A stretch of 64,000 nucleotides of DNA from Larimichthys crocea (GCF_000972845.2 NC_040016.1:805798-869797), one strand, 5' to 3'. Positions 24,871 through 39,617 are shown, counted from the stretch's first letter. Notes: generated from the sequence alone by a model not told the origin. Numbers and translations are program-made.

Positions 24871-26582
24871 ATTATTTGTTTGCTAGCTAGTTAGTTAGGT
24901 TACTACAATTTATGTGGATTCGTTAGCTAGCGTATTGCTTACATTAGGTAACTGCTGATGCAATTGTCATTTTTATCTTTTAACTCTTTAAAAATTTGGT
25001 TTTGTTTTCAACATGGACGAGCTTAGCACATAGCATATCTCAGTACAGGAAAGGATGAGCTGACTGAGGCTTGCTCAACTGTTATTTAAGCATGGGACCA
25101 AAATTGGTGGGAAGAGTCAATTCATTGATGGTCAGTGCCTCAAATGAATAAAAAAAAAAAAAAGGTCAAATCCATCTAAGATTTTGATAGCAAATCAACT
25201 CAGGTGTTAAAGGTTATGACTGACAATACGAGGAGGACTTAATTGCTATAATTTGAGATGTCCAATCAGCCGATGAGCACCACTTCCATCATGCATCCTT
25301 CAGCAAATGTACAAGCACAGGGCACCGTTAGAGAGGGCCGAAAGCTACAGTACTACAGCATCTTCTCTAGCAATAAGTAGGAGTCTGGAGAAGTAGAGAA
25401 AAAAAACAGATAATAAATGCAGTCTTAGCATTGTAATCACACGAAACACCACAGAGCTGGTGAGCAGGGTCAGTTTGGCTAATTAGCACAGATAAATACA
25501 TTGTGTACACTGAAGCGCCCAGTGGAGTCTGCCTCAAGGTCAAGGGAAATAACCCATTATGTTATGGAGGTTAATTTCCCTACTGACCACATTTTGTACC
25601 GCTCACGGCAGTTTTATAAACACACTACTATACAGTAACCATATTTTACATACAAATTTTAAACAAGCAAATATGATCAAAGATCAGTGCATATCTTCTC
25701 AGAGTTGCAAGACTTCAGCTTTGGCCAGATTGGGAAGATGTGTACATTTTGTACAGAAAAGCACAGTACATAAGATAATAAGTAAAGGGAATAAAATGCA
25801 AAAGCAAAACATGGAAATGAGTCTTCTCCAAAGAGGGGTTGATGGTACACTAATCGTACCTTAAAATAAAAATCTCTCAAACAAGGCATTTGGTCGATTC
25901 AAAGAGCTACCTAAATTCACAGGGTCAAGTAATGACTAAAGTATAACTAACATTTTCCTTCAACCTTTACCTGAGTTTTAAGCATTAGAAATATTAAAAC
26001 ACTTCAAGCATTCACTACATCCCACCCCCAACATATAACTACAACCCACATAATTGCTTTTTCAGAGTGTAAGCAGCTTCAAACTCATGTTGGCGGTACA
26101 TACTCCTTCTGAGCACAGAAAGCATGTTGAAACTAACTTCAGCAGCAATGACTGCTGTTTTGTGATCCAAGCTTTAATTTAACTACATGTTTCTGGGTCT
26201 TTTATAAGGAAAAGTGCACTAAATCACCAAAACCAACAGAAGCAGTGACATTTCAGAGCTGGGCAAAAAAACTCAGCTGTGATACTGTGATACTAGCAGA
26301 CATGAAAAAAGTTTACAAACTGAAAGTGAAGAGAGCGCTGTTAACTGTATTCAGAACAAAAAGTTAATTGAAATTAAGTTCGTTAAGTCTTGGGTTATTA
26401 CTCTGTAGGAGTGTGTATGTATATGCATATACGTGTGTGTCAGTGGAGTGCTGCAGTGCTGAATTTATTTCATTAAAGAGACACTAAATCAACACAGTGA
26501 GGGATGCCAAGACCTATCAGGCAAGATGGATAACCGCAACATCCACTGAAAATCTTGTGTTTGTGTGAGTCCACAGTTTGTG

Positions 26583-26584
<2 letters not shown>

Positions 26585-26615
<31 letters not shown>
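26585..26615. repeat. GT microsatellite
   Basis: A pure TG run of about 31 bases. Confidence 0.95.
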
Positions 26616-26616
<1 letters not shown>

Positions 26617-27095
26617 GCCCACACATATAATCTGCCACATAAACAGATTTGTACATCAGTGCACTGGTACAGGAGGTTTCTTCCCGCTTTTAAATGTAGC
26701 AGCAAATAGTGGGTGGGGAAGAAAAATGCAATTTTAATAAGAAATCCCTCTCAGTTATGACCTACTTTTACCCAAGTAATCTTGCCTGAAAAGCAGCCGG
26801 TAGAGCTGCGAGACCTCTAATTAAATAGGCGTCTCAGAGAAGTTGAGTAGCATGGAAGGGCGAGGACTTTTCAGTAAAGTTGGTCAGTCTGACACAGACG
26901 CTAACCTTAAAGATCAGAGTGGATCTGGAAGCCGGCGTGCAAACTGGTAGGGCTCATATTACCATTTATGTGGAGGATGAATGGCAAGTATGGGCTACAT
27001 ACTGTAGTATGTTCAAGTTAATGATGTGGCATTTTGGCCTCAATGGAGTACCCGACTCACAAATGGCTTAGGAGTGTGTACTGTAGTAGGTGCGT

Positions 27096-27183
27096 AATGT
27101 TTGTGTCTTGTGCGTCTGGAAGGGTGTTTTTTTTTTTTTAATGTTTGTGTCTTGTGCGTCTGGAAGGGTGTTTTTTTTTTTTT
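27096..27183. repeat. Two-copy 44-bp tandem duplication
   Basis: The unit AATGTTTGTGTCTTGTGCGT followed by CTGGAAGGGTG and a T run occurs twice in a row without a visible mismatch outside the T runs. Confidence 0.85.
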
Positions 27184-28187
27184 TTTAATTATTTTTTCCC
27201 CACTGTTAGCACTTTACAGAGAAGATGATACAATCCAGTCAGAATCCTCCGGGGCCGGTGCTACGATAGCTGTGCTGCTGGACGTGTGCTTTCCTGTTTG
27301 CAAGGTCAGCAGCTACACGGCGTGATAGCCAGACAGCCACAGAGGACACATCCAAGCAGAGATGAAGAGTCAGGCATTAAATAAAAGACTTCAAAAATGT
27401 CAAGCACCAGGTGTTTGTACACAGAGACCCGTAAAAATGTTCCCTCCCACCTCATGTCAAAGTCTAAAACAACTGAGGTAGGGAAAATAATAAATTAGTA
27501 AAAGTTATTTAAAAAACTGACACGACTTGTGGAACACAAAGTTTCAGTGATGTACTGAGAACAACTAAAAATGATTGGAGCATGTTTCCGGAATAAAAAG
27601 TGATGGTGTTTTGTATAATTCTCCAGTGCAGTCAAAGCCAAGGTCAGCAATTGACAGTGAACACCAAGTATGGTCCTCCACTTTGTTCAGCATCCTGGAT
27701 GGAGGAACAGAGGTTCCAGTTGTTAACGTCATTCTGGGGACTGGAATTAACCTCTTAGATTGACTTTCTGACAATAGATACATGAATACACATCTATCAT
27801 TGTTCCACAAAGATTTTGAAACCTTGGTCAAAGGACAGAAGGACACTTTTAATCCCAGGCTGTTGTAGTTTCATGTCATGAAAGAAATAGTTCAGCCTGG
27901 CGTATCCACTGCCTGGAAGATATGGTTTATCTCGTCCAAGTAGTATCACACCTGAATGGCACTTTCAAATTGGCAGTAGAAAACATCTGAAAGGCAATAG
28001 TTTCTTGCCTTTGAATGCGTATTTTGCCTCGGCTTCGTCATTTTACACCTTGACAAAGAAAAGAAACACCTTGATTGCCTTGGAAACGGTGTTTTCAGTG
28101 TCCCTTCTCATTGCTAGAAGTGAGCAGGTCACAGATCAGCGGCTGAGGTATCAGCAAAGATAGCTGACAAAGGAATCAGTTCAATTG

Positions 28188-28236
28188 TCACCTCTTCCTC
28201 CACACCTTTGACGACCAGATCTTCACTGTCTTGTCA
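28188..28236 (-). CDS. kif21b: kif21b alternative terminal exon
   Basis: After the acceptor TATCTAG, one base completes the same split codon as exon 34 does. The frame then reads [15 protein letters not shown] followed by TGA at 28188-28190. DKTVKIW is a textbook WD40 strand and replaces DCRVKLW, giving a C-terminus 17 residues shorter. It resembles the KIF21A ending (DRTVRIW) more than the canonical KIF21B one. Confidence 0.75.
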
Positions 28237-31200
28237 CTAGATAAACAGAGAGAGAGAGAGAGAGGTGAGATGATGGAAAGCCAGAAGAACTCAACAAAGG
28301 GAGAAAATAACTGATCATCAATCAGGCGGGTCTTCTCTTTCAAAAGTGCCCTTTGTACATTAGACACAACATAGAGACTGACTTCAAAGTACGCTTCACG
28401 CACACTGGCCCACACACTATTCATTAAAGACCCTTCTCCATGGTGTCAGAAAGAAAAAAACCTCTAACCTCACAGAAAAGTGTAGACAAGTATGATTCAT
28501 AACTCTGTAGCACGTAAATCTAATCAACCTGCCCACAACTCCCAAATGACCAGACAATTTAATTTGCACTTTCTTGCGCGTTCCCACGTCAACACCTTGC
28601 ACTGGCAAGTGGGGAAATACAAAAGACAGCATCATATTTTTCATTAACACTAGCTAAAGAAGTTAGCTGTGCACTTTGGTTAGTGTTGGGAGATGCTACA
28701 TGTCAGCTCAGTGTATTCTGTCTGAAAGGGTAATCTCAAAGGCGTTCAAAAAAAGGTTTGATGTTTTGAGAAATAATCTTTCTTGCCCAGAGTTAGATGA
28801 GAAGATTGACACCACTCTCATGTTTGTATGATTAATATGACACCTAGCCTGGCTCTGACAGAAGGTGACACAATCCACCTACCAGCATCTCATTTGATCA
28901 ATCCCAATAAAAACTCAACTGTAAAGTATGAAAACTTCAAGTTACTTTTCAGGCTTGTTGTTTCACCTTTCCAGTCGTTATGCTAAGCTAACCATTTGCC
29001 AGCTGTAGCCTTTTAATGAACAGGCCGACATGAAAATGTTATCGATCCTCTCATCTCACTCTTTGTGGAGAAAAATCGAAATTTCCCAAAATGTCAAATT
29101 ATTCCTTTAAGCAGAGGCACAGGGGAAAAAAAGTTATTCTGAGCAGAACTATGAGTCACTTGTTCACTCAACGAGAAGCTGTTCGTCCTCAATGAGGCAA
29201 TGGTCTGCAAACGAACCGCAAACCATGATAGGGTTAGTTTAAAACAAATGTCAAACTGAGCCAAACATAGCAGCATGTTAAAACAACAGAAAACTGAAGA
29301 AAAGAACAAAAAATGAAAACGAGGACAGAAACAGGAGCAAACTAGAAAAGTGCAAGTACCACTCAGGTAGAGAAAAACAAAAGCAGGGGAACAGAAACGT
29401 GTCAGGGAAAGGAAGGTGGAAATTAGTTAAGATAGTACCAGAGGAAAGGAGGGTTCGTGAGTGGAGAAGAGGCAATCATGGGAGGCTGGTGGCTCGGCCC
29501 TTGATGGCCAGGACCCGTCGAGGAAGACACGGGGTCAGACCTGGCACATAGCTCCACAACTTCACCCTGCAATCACTGGGGTCGACAATGGGGTGGGGGG
29601 AAGAGGAGGAAGAGGAGGAAGGTGAAGGTGAAGAACAGGAGGACAGGAGGAGGAGGAGGAGAGAATCCACAGGAACAAATGACAGTAGAGTGGGTAAACA
29701 GCAAGACATGATAAAGATTAGAGAAGTGATGAACCAAGAGAGGAAGAAGAGGAAGAAGAGGGGAAGAAAAGTTGGTCATCTTCTGTGAAAGCCCAACAGT
29801 TCAATGAGAAGTGAAATAAGCACACACACACACACACACACACTGACGAGACCGCACAATGATCCACTCAGACACACAAACAGCCAAACATGCAGCCATG
29901 AGCTCAGAAAAACAGGATGCAGAATAACCTTCTTTCTGAGAATAGGCTGACACACAGATAAAACGAAACAACCATGAATCATGATGCAGTATTTCATTCA
30001 GAAAAGGGCAACATATTTGATAAAGGACATATATTTTTCTCTCTGTGTACCAATTTAAAATATTAATATATAAATATTATGTTCTCAGGGTCATAAGGTT
30101 TTTGTTATTATCGACAAATTGCACTGTGGTTTTACACACAGGACAACATGATCATCACTATTGTGTTTGCAATAGTTTTTGGACAACAATCAAGTTTGGT
30201 GGCACAGCTACATATATCAGGCTGTTAACAGTTAACCTTTTCATGGAGTTAATTGACAAAAAGAAAAATATAGAATATCACCAGCCTCATCTTGTAATGC
30301 CCTAATCGCTGACTCAGTTACAAACTGATGGTGCTTTAAACTACAAACTCTTTCATGAAAGAGTTTGTGCACTGTTCATACACATAATTTGTGTATAAAT
30401 AATAAATAAATAAATGTCATTTATATTAAGGTAGATAGAGAACATTTTGAGGTTCATGGTGTTTCAGTCCACAACATTGTTTATGTTTTATTTTACCTGG
30501 ACGCAGTGAAGATCTGTCTTGAGTTGGTACATATGGCATTAATGGGGCTTTCATGACCTCTGACCTCTCCTATGGGGGTAAAGTTGTCCACGTTCCACAC
30601 TTTCAGCATGCCGCCCCGACAGGCGCTCAGCAGCATTGGCCGTCCCGGGACATAAGCCAGAGCACACACCCAATCTTTATGGGCATTGGGGATTTGCTGT
30701 GGAGTCCAGACAGAGAGACGGAGAGATATTACATCTCATGTTTTTACATTAAGAAATATTCCAGTCATTTTACAGCTGTTACAACAATGCAAGTCCTCTG
30801 TTCATTGTGTTCTAAAAGGAGCAGTGGAAAAACATAAATGTTCAGTGTGATTCATTTCTTATGGATATAAATCATCTTCCCTTGAATTGGTAAATGCACA
30901 TCGTTGCTAGGCAACATACAAGTTCAAGTGTGGCTTGAGACTAACCCTGTATTTAGACTCAATGCCATCTTCTTAGCTAATGTGTCTGTGTTTGGTATTT
31001 TACAAATCGCTTCAAACGTGATCCACAAACTGAGATTGGATGCATTTGTCTTATTACTGCGACAATAACACTGACACAAGACGCTTTATCATAAAGTAAC
31101 AGCAGAAAAATAACAAAGGCTAAAAAGATTTTGTAGAAGAAGGAGAAGAAGAAAGTTTTCAGGAAGTAACAGAAGTGTTTCAATTGTCGGTACTTGGCAA

Positions 31201-34200
31201 GGTAATTTCCAGGCAGATATAATCACTATCAGAGAGATTTAAGAGTTTGTATACTAATAAATATCACGTAACAGCTTATTTTATTGCACATAAAAACAGT
31301 GTTATTTTTTTAATGGATGGATTAATTATTCCTGTAGCTCATCTGTAGCTCACTTCGGCCCAGGAACAAACTGTAAAACACTAACAAAAACATTTGACAA
31401 ATAGCTTTTTATCACACATACAAATATGTGTGATAAGATGCCTTAAAATGCAGAACAAATGTACAAAAATAATTCATATGAGGCTTTACCAAACTTACAT
31501 CATACCTACACTTCGGGTTTTGCTCTTGTCTTTTTTGTTCTTCTATTTCCTTTTTTGTTTTTAATCAACTGGGCTGCAGATAATTTAACTCTGTACTGCA
31601 GAACACATGCAGAGAAAGATCACTTTTATTATATGTATCTACTTTCCCCTGTTGTGTTTTAATTGCTTCTGTTACTGTTGATATTTTCATGTTGCACGAG
31701 ATTAGCATTTGAACAAGTAACACTGCAAATAAAGGTCCATAATTGTTTCCATCCAAGTATCCCACATAATAATTTATTTACAGATATCTTTGTGTACATA
31801 TTTCCAGACTGCGGTTTCTTTTTTTTTATAGTCAGTAAGCTATAAAATCTACATCAATTCCTCATTTGCATGCAAGTCTATTTAAGCCCTATTCCTCATG
31901 ATCTAAACAGAGGACCTGCTAGCTTAAATAAAAGCATTGTTTTTCTTTCTTTAGCTTTCTCAGCAAAAAAAAGAAATCAGTATTATTTTACTGAAGGCGA
32001 ATCCATCTTGACACGGAGCTCCGAGCTGTTTTCTGTTAAGTGATTTTTTTACTGAACAATAGGCCGAGCCGAGAGCAGTTTCAATATTGTGAGTGACATT
32101 ATCCAAATGGCTATAATTTGCTGTGTGCCACATAATCTATTGCAGACATCACATTGTTTTGTATAAACAAAAGGTGCACATTTGAAGAAACAGTATGACT
32201 CAGACATTCTCAAAAATGCATGGTTCACGATGGAACATACTAGCTCCTTCTGCTACTATCCATCTAGAAACAGAAATGTTCGGCTGCCAACCATGTAGAC
32301 AGCAGGTAGAATAAATCCCTTGATTCATACCACGAAAGTCTGATCTATTACATCAGCATCATCCCATAAGTAGGATTTGATGGATCAGGAGGATATTTCC
32401 AATCTTTTTCTATCATAGAATTCAGCGCAAAATATCTTCTTATAGGCAGGCAGCAGTGACACCCCACAGAGGTTTCTGCTGCTGCAACACCTTGACTGTT
32501 TTAAAGTTCATGTTTATAGATGTATCCAGCATGAAACTAATGCTGCGTGTTTAGTTGCCTTCCTGTTTGCCAGAGAGAGCCTTTCATAGCAGAAAACAAG
32601 GATTTATTGTCTGCTGCAAATGAAGCAATGGACTTTGTCCATTTTGTCCATTATCTATTAGAGCCAAAGTGATAAATTGGCAGGGCCAATATATAGCCTG
32701 ATATTAGCTTATCGCCAGTATATTAGTAATGAAGTAACTATAACAAAAAGCACACTGAAAAATCCAGTATGGTTCAGGCTCTTTTCTTATTGTCTCTAGA
32801 TGCTGTTTTGTGAGAAGATCTTTGCAGGTCAGCTGTTTCATAGATACTGGATCTGGCACATCTGGAATTCAGTGATTACAGTGATTCAGTTTAGGTGTAG
32901 AGTGTTCATTTATATGTTACCCTGTTGATGGAACGTGTTACCAATACCAGAGCCTGGGCATCCCTCTCCACCTTTAAAAAACTCCAGAAGACCCAGCTCT
33001 TCAGAGAGTACCTCCGTTCTGAGCACTACCAACAACTGGACATGCTAAATCTATCGCCTCTAGTACTGTGACACTACTTATTGCTGCACTAATATGTTCT
33101 GTACTTTGATTGTTTCCTTTTTTTGTAAGTTGCTTTGGATAAAAACTCCTATAAATGAGCCAAGAACCAGAAAAGGCTGAGAAATTAGAAATGCTTTGTT
33201 AACACAAAACAAAACCACGGGAGAGCAAATTCAAAGACCTCCCTCCAGCCTCATCCAAGGATAGTCGGTAGCGCAATTAGAGGTGTAGATGGGGAAGAGA
33301 AAGTCCTCACATACATTACATCTACCTCAGTGTCTGTAACAACTTTACAATGGTGTATAAAAATGTGTTATTTTTTTCTAACACCTCATAGAGAGCAAAC
33401 CCACAACGCAGCAATAGATGCATGTTGTCAAACAAGCGAAAACACACAAAGATTTTTTTGGAAGGTATATTAGGATGTTTGTCAAGCAACTGGGAATCAC
33501 ACAACTACAATGTTGAGTAATTATGAACAAATTGTTTAACATATTGTCCTGAGAAACTCACTAAAGCGTATGCATTTCAACAGAGGGGTCATAGCAGAAC
33601 AGCTCACTGCAGCGATCCTCGAGGAGTTTCAGTCTGCTGTAATATATTCTATTACACCCCAAGCCACAATTTGATCCGATTACATAATTAGACAGAGACT
33701 ACTGAGTTAGAGAGCCTGTAAAATGGATTGTGTTGGCTGCTTCACAAATGAGGTTAAGGTCATATGCCGCAGACCACAGAACTGACTGAACTGATTTAAT
33801 TCAGCCTTTAAATGGAAATAATAATGTCTTATGTCTCTTGTTTTCTCTGTGCGGCTAAACAAAGGCTAAATGGAAACAACTTTTATGCAAACAACTTGAG
33901 ATAGTGCTGCTTAATATGCATATTACTGTGCATGCAAATGAGTAAGCCACATCCACCCACCAGGTGCATTATCATGCATTATTAACACATGCAGGAAGCA
34001 GAGTATACACAAGAGATACCACAGACATCCACAAACAGTCCACAGTAACGCACAATAACTTTCCTCTCTGGTACCTGTGGCTGTGAGGCGTGCGGGCTCA
34101 AATGCCCCAATGTTGAGACAGTACTTTCCTGCCACATTACACATTGACAACTCTCTGCTGACTTTCTCCACAGAGCAAATACTCAGGGTAAAAGAAGACA

Positions 34201-37200
34201 TGAAGGGAGCTGTCCACCAACTGAACACTCAGCTGGCAGCTTTCTGCTGCCGTGACAGCGTCAGTGACGAATAACGAGTGAAATGCAGTCTCCATACAAT
34301 CATACAGCAGTACTGTATGTGTTTGTGTGTTTTGTCATGTCTGTGTCATGAATGTGACTAGAGGAAGTAGCTGCACTACTACACAATCTGGTTTGGGACC
34401 TCTGGTTTAAACTTTTTATTATAATATTATAATTATTAATTTTATTATAGTTATAGTCTATTAAATGTCTGAAAACAGTTAAACAAATACCTGTCAGAGG
34501 AACTGGGACCCCCACAGAGAAAAGAACAAGATCAAACTGCTTATTTTTTTCCACCACATAGTTAAAATGAAATGAAACTGAGAATAGCAGCAAATTTTCA
34601 CATTTCAGAAACTTACATTTCTAGCCAAGCTAGTAGCATAGTGTCAGTCTGTCTGTCAACTTTGGTGCAAACTGAAATATCTTAACAACTATTGGAAGTA
34701 TTGCCATGAAATTATATGCAGATATTTGTGGTTCCCAGGGGATGAATCCTAGTGATTGATCCCCTGACCTTGGTTCTGGAGCCACTATTGACATGCCATT
34801 GACATGTCTGAACAACTATCGAATGAATCGCTATGAAAGATTCACTGTAGTAACTTTGGTAATCCCTTTACTTTTCCTCTCCCTCCAAAATATTAGTTAT
34901 GGTTTATGATACCTGCCAAACTAATGACATTCCCATGAGGCTTAGCTGTACTTTGTGTTATTTTAAAAAATAAATAAATAAACAGGTTATTATTCTAAAC
35001 ACGCCAAATTAGCATGGCTGTAGACTCTAAGCTTTGCTGCTTGATAAATGACTTGAGTGTTTATTAAAATAAGGACTAATAAATAATATCCCAGGACCTT
35101 TTTATACTGTGTCTGCACTGTATTTGCACTGCATACATCATATAGAAGGAATGGATTTACTCACAGGATGATGAGGGTCAAGAGATCATGAATTAATAGC
35201 CTCAGAGAAAAATGGACTGTGCCTGTTTCTACCTTTATGCTCTCAGCACAGAATGTCAGGGTTTTAAACTTTGATGTATGAACTCAACATTCACATGAAT
35301 ATAAAACATCCTGCTCTCCCTGCTTAACTCAACCCTGCAGGCTTCATATACTGTGCAGGATCACACAAAGCATACAGCATTAATTTAAAATGAGCCTTAG
35401 GGAGCATCATATGTATTCAGTATAGTGAAAGAGATGCTTTAGGCTTCAAGAAATCTATAACACAAAAACACACGCTGTACATTTAGGCACACACACCTGA
35501 GTGAGCTCCTGCTGCTCCAGATCCCATTTTTTGATGCCGTTGTCTCTCGACCCGCTGAACAGCACATCTCCATGTACCGCCAGACATTCAATGCCATCAT
35601 AATGGGGCGGTTCAAAGTTATGAGCTGGACCTACGTTACCCAGATTTCCCTCTGCCACGTCAAACACCTGAGGAGAGAACAGGAAGCAGGAGACTGTGAA
35701 ATATGCATCTGTGATAATTGTGTATGGTCTAAATATGTTTGCGTCTGTGTGTTTGGGTGGGTGTTACCTTCACATAATGGTCTTTAGAGCCAGTGATAAC
35801 TTGGTCTTTGCCCAGGAGAGACTGTCCCACTGTCAGACACATGACGGAGCCGATGTGGCCTGTCAGCTTCCCCATTCCTTGCATCCTATACACACACACA
35901 CACAGACACACAGACAGGCACGCAGCAACAGAGGTGAAGCAAAGATCTGTGAAATTCATTACTGACCAAAATTTCATTTTCAAGGTGCCACTTTCACTGA
36001 ACGGAATCACTTTCCATCTCAAGGTTGAAGTAAAACTGCTGAGACACAACAGTGCCGTGGGAAGACATGATACTGAAGAAATGTTTAATACATTCAGGTT
36101 TAATTTCTGCATCATTAAATGGGTCTGAAGCCCTCAGCACAAACTGTCTGGGCCAATCTGTTAATCACTTCCCTCTAGAAGCATAAAAACCGAGAAGACA
36201 GTGTTACAGTGAGTTTTCAGACATGGGCGCCTCGTGGAAAACACACACGTACACTTCATATCACCAGTTCCTGCGCTTCTCTTTTGACAGCCTTGGCCAA
36301 TCTCTTGGTCAGATGTTAATCAGCTTACTGGTTGATTAACATCTGACAAGTGAATATATACATCCACCACCATGTCTGAAAGAATTTAGAGCTGGCTGTA
36401 AAGAAACTCCGCATGAATGAACCAAGGAATGCGAGGATGACTTGGCATATAAATCAGTGGGGAAAATAATGAATACATACATGAATGACTGAATACTAAT
36501 CAATTACTGGAGGAGCAGTTCAATGAATGAACATGAATGAATGTACCTGTTGAGGTCCCACATGCGAACAGTGTTTCCAGCTGCAGCATAGAGCACAGAT
36601 CCCGATGGGTTGAGGGCTATCTGATTGATCTGACACTCGCCCTGCGCAAAGGTTATTGTGCGGGTGGTGGTGCCCGCACACGCATCACCTGAAACCACCT
36701 GCCCCGATGAACTGTAGGAGAAGAAGAGAAGCAAACAGTGTAAGAGAAATAGACAATGAGTACGAGAAGGAGAAACAAATAGTAGTAATAGAAACGGAGA
36801 CAAGTGTAATAAGTCGAATTTTTCAGTCCCTCGAGATGCATTTCACATCTGATTTTCCCTCATTTCATTTGTCACTTCTCTGCAACTTGAAGCACATCAC
36901 TGAACAGGAAAAGCATGTCCCTAAATCACTTCTATCAAATATCTCCTCGGCTGCAATGTTTCACTTTAACAGTTCCAAACTGCTTCATCTGGCTGCTTGC
37001 AAGGAAGAAAACTTACGTTAGTGTGCGGACACACTTGGCAGAGTCGCGGATGTCCCACACCTTGATGTAGGAGGTGGAGACGGAGAAAACCAGACAAGAG
37101 GAAGGGCAATATTTCACTGACACCACGTTGTTTGGGTGGCCTTTGAGGGTGACGATCTCCTGACCTGTTACCAGGTTCCACATCTTACAGGTGCGATCTG

Positions 37201-38453
37201 GAGAAGGGAGGAAAGGCAGTTTAAACGTTCTGTAGGACAGACGCAAATGCTGGCTTGACACTTGCATGCATATTATACTGCATCAAATGGATCAGATGAT
37301 TCTACTTATGCTATTATTATTAGTATGTCTTTTTGATAACTTTACTGAAAAGGGTAAATTCTACTGATATAAGAAATGGTTAAAAACTAGAAAACTTGAA
37401 GTTACAAGTTGTATTTGATTAATCGGCGCAAATTAAATTGGGGAATAGTTCAACATTTTTAGAAAACACCCATATCTGCCTTCTTAGAGGGAGTTAGATA
37501 TGCAGATTAATACTTCTCTCACTCCTGTGTGGTAAATTAAGAAGCTATATACAGCAGCCAGTTATCTTAACTGAGCATAAAGACCGGAGACAAGACCTGT
37601 CTAAAGGTAACAAAATCTGAGAAAACACTGATTAACACACATTTTATCTGTTTATTGTTTACGAATTAAACAAATGAGATAGACTTCACACCTCCTTCTC
37701 TTCTCATCTCGCTCTTAGAAAGAGAACAAATAAATGTATTTCTTAAAATACTAAACTAATCTTTTACTGATGTAATTGTTTTGTGATAACAAGCTTTCAG
37801 TCTTTATATTATTTCCTTTAATGTGAATAAGATCCATTTAGAAGAGCTTTAAAATTGCTATAGACAATAAGTTAAACCGTAGCTAACAGTATAGTCACTG
37901 GTGTGTGTACCTTTAGATCCAGTGAATAGCAGCTCATCTGTAGCGTCCACACACAGGACCGGCTTTGAATGGCCCTCGGCAACAGAAACACACTGCAGAG
38001 GTGCTGTCCGGCCCCCCTTCACACCCCCGATGGGATTGATCACACCCCTGAAGATCACACACGCACACACACTGTGTTACAGTCTCTTCAATATAAATAA
38101 GAGAGGCTGATTTCTGTCCACATATCTACAGATGTATGCACTGCAAACCACAGGCCGATCACAAACATGCACACAGAAATACAAATGGTCTTTACAATAC
38201 AAACCCATACAAACCTCTCTGGATACATATAGACGTTGTACTGGCCTCAGAAAATATGTACATATGAAATAACACACACACAAACACACACACAACTTCC
38301 TGTTGGTTTGCTGAGCACACCTGCCTTATCTCTCCAACCTGCCTCCACTTCCCCATCCCTCCTTATTATTTGTTGTGCAACAGCCCAATTAAGGTACTAC
38401 AACAGTAAGAGCTGCTTTGGTATTCTACTTGTCTTTCTGTCTCCCTGTCTCTA

Positions 38454-38497
<44 letters not shown>

Positions 38498-39617
38498 TCT
38501 TGTGCACTCAATCTCTCTTGCTAAACCTCTGGCCCCCTCACCCTCCCAATCTGCGTCCCACTGACAGGCCAGAGTCCCACAGTGCCTGCAGAGCAGTCAG
38601 CAGTGAAACAGAGAGCAGGCAGAGAGTGAGAAGAAGAGGGAGGAATGGGGGAAAATTGGTCCCTGGTGGGCTTCCTAATAACACCAGTGGTGGTTAGTGT
38701 GTATGAGGGAGTGAGGGAGAGCCAGAGGATGTGAGGAGGGAAAACAGAATCTGTGATTAAACACACAAAACCCAGGACGAGTCTTGTTTCTGCAGAGAGT
38801 GAGCAAGATACTGAAGGGTGTGCTTTAAACTTGTCAAAGATCGCAACATGCTCTTCTACGCATTTATATCCCAGTGTGAAAACACACACAAATACACACG
38901 TCAAATGAAAAAATAAACCATACTTTTCTGTGTATCTTTTTTAACAGTGCATACAAATACCAACCAAAATCAAAAACTGTCAATCATCAGACAGTGAAAA
39001 AAAAGACTTCATGCATGTCTTCAAAGTCTCATGAAACACAAAAGGGAACTGACTTGCACAGAATAAGCTCAAAACAATTGTTAACAACAGCCACAGCCTG
39101 GAACACCGACTACACAGCAGCCTGCAACTCAAAAATAAACCACAGCAAAACGTCCCGAGACGTCATCATCATCACATGCAGCATCCACTCTCCATTAGGC
39201 AGGTGTGTGAGTCTCAGGGCAGCACCTCCATAAACAATCGGCTTTTGTGTGGTCAATGGAAAAGGATGTGTGATGTAGGTAAGTTGAGAGATGTAACAAG
39301 ACAATCGCACAGTCAGATTATCAGCTTCTGCTCCTCTGCAGGGCTGCAAAACCTGACTGCGATGGCAGGTGTGTAGAGTGAACACAGCATCACATATAAT
39401 GTGTCCCACCCTCATTTTGCTCCAATTTCATTTTGCAAAGACAGGATACTTTTGATAAATGAGGAGAAAGCCCTACATGTGATCGTTATATTAATATGAT
39501 TTATTAATATGTGGGAAAAAGAGGGGAGAAGAATTTGAGGTGCAGTTTTATTTGAATGAACCTTATCACTCTGAAGGCTGTCAGTCAAGTTTAACTTTCT
39601 TTTTTTCTTCAGTTCTG

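Larger units (their letters stand above)
22331..28187. other. Gene-free stretch, probably containing the kif21b 3' UTR
   Basis: No coding exon was recognised on either strand. It contains CA/GT repeats (23418-23444, 26585-26615), an inverted repeat at 24838-24870 and a 44-bp tandem duplication at 27096-27183. The right end should be kif21b 3' UTR. An L2 or transposon body was not recognised. Confidence 0.4.
30697..35496 (-). other. kif21b intron 32, 4.8 kb, with repeat insertions
   Basis: This is the largest intron in the WD40 part. It holds an L2-like LINE end (32925-33165) and repeat B (34620-34880). A plus-strand open frame at 34077-34273 was considered and not accepted as a gene. Confidence 0.7.

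Noticed and set aside
22486..25889. Minus-strand open frames as extra coding exons downstream of kif21b
   Set aside because: Short, no recognisable protein, no convincing splice sites; the area fits a long 3' UTR or spacer.
29588..29788. Glu/Arg-rich open frame on the plus strand
   Set aside because: It is the translation of a GGA/GAA simple tract just upstream of kif21b exon 34, with no homology.
34077..34273. Plus-strand open frame ending [20 protein letters not shown] ... DSVSDE, with a CCACAG acceptor inside, as an exon of another gene
   Set aside because: No partner exon, no recognisable family and no nearby poly(A) signal; it lies deep in a kif21b intron and can be chance.
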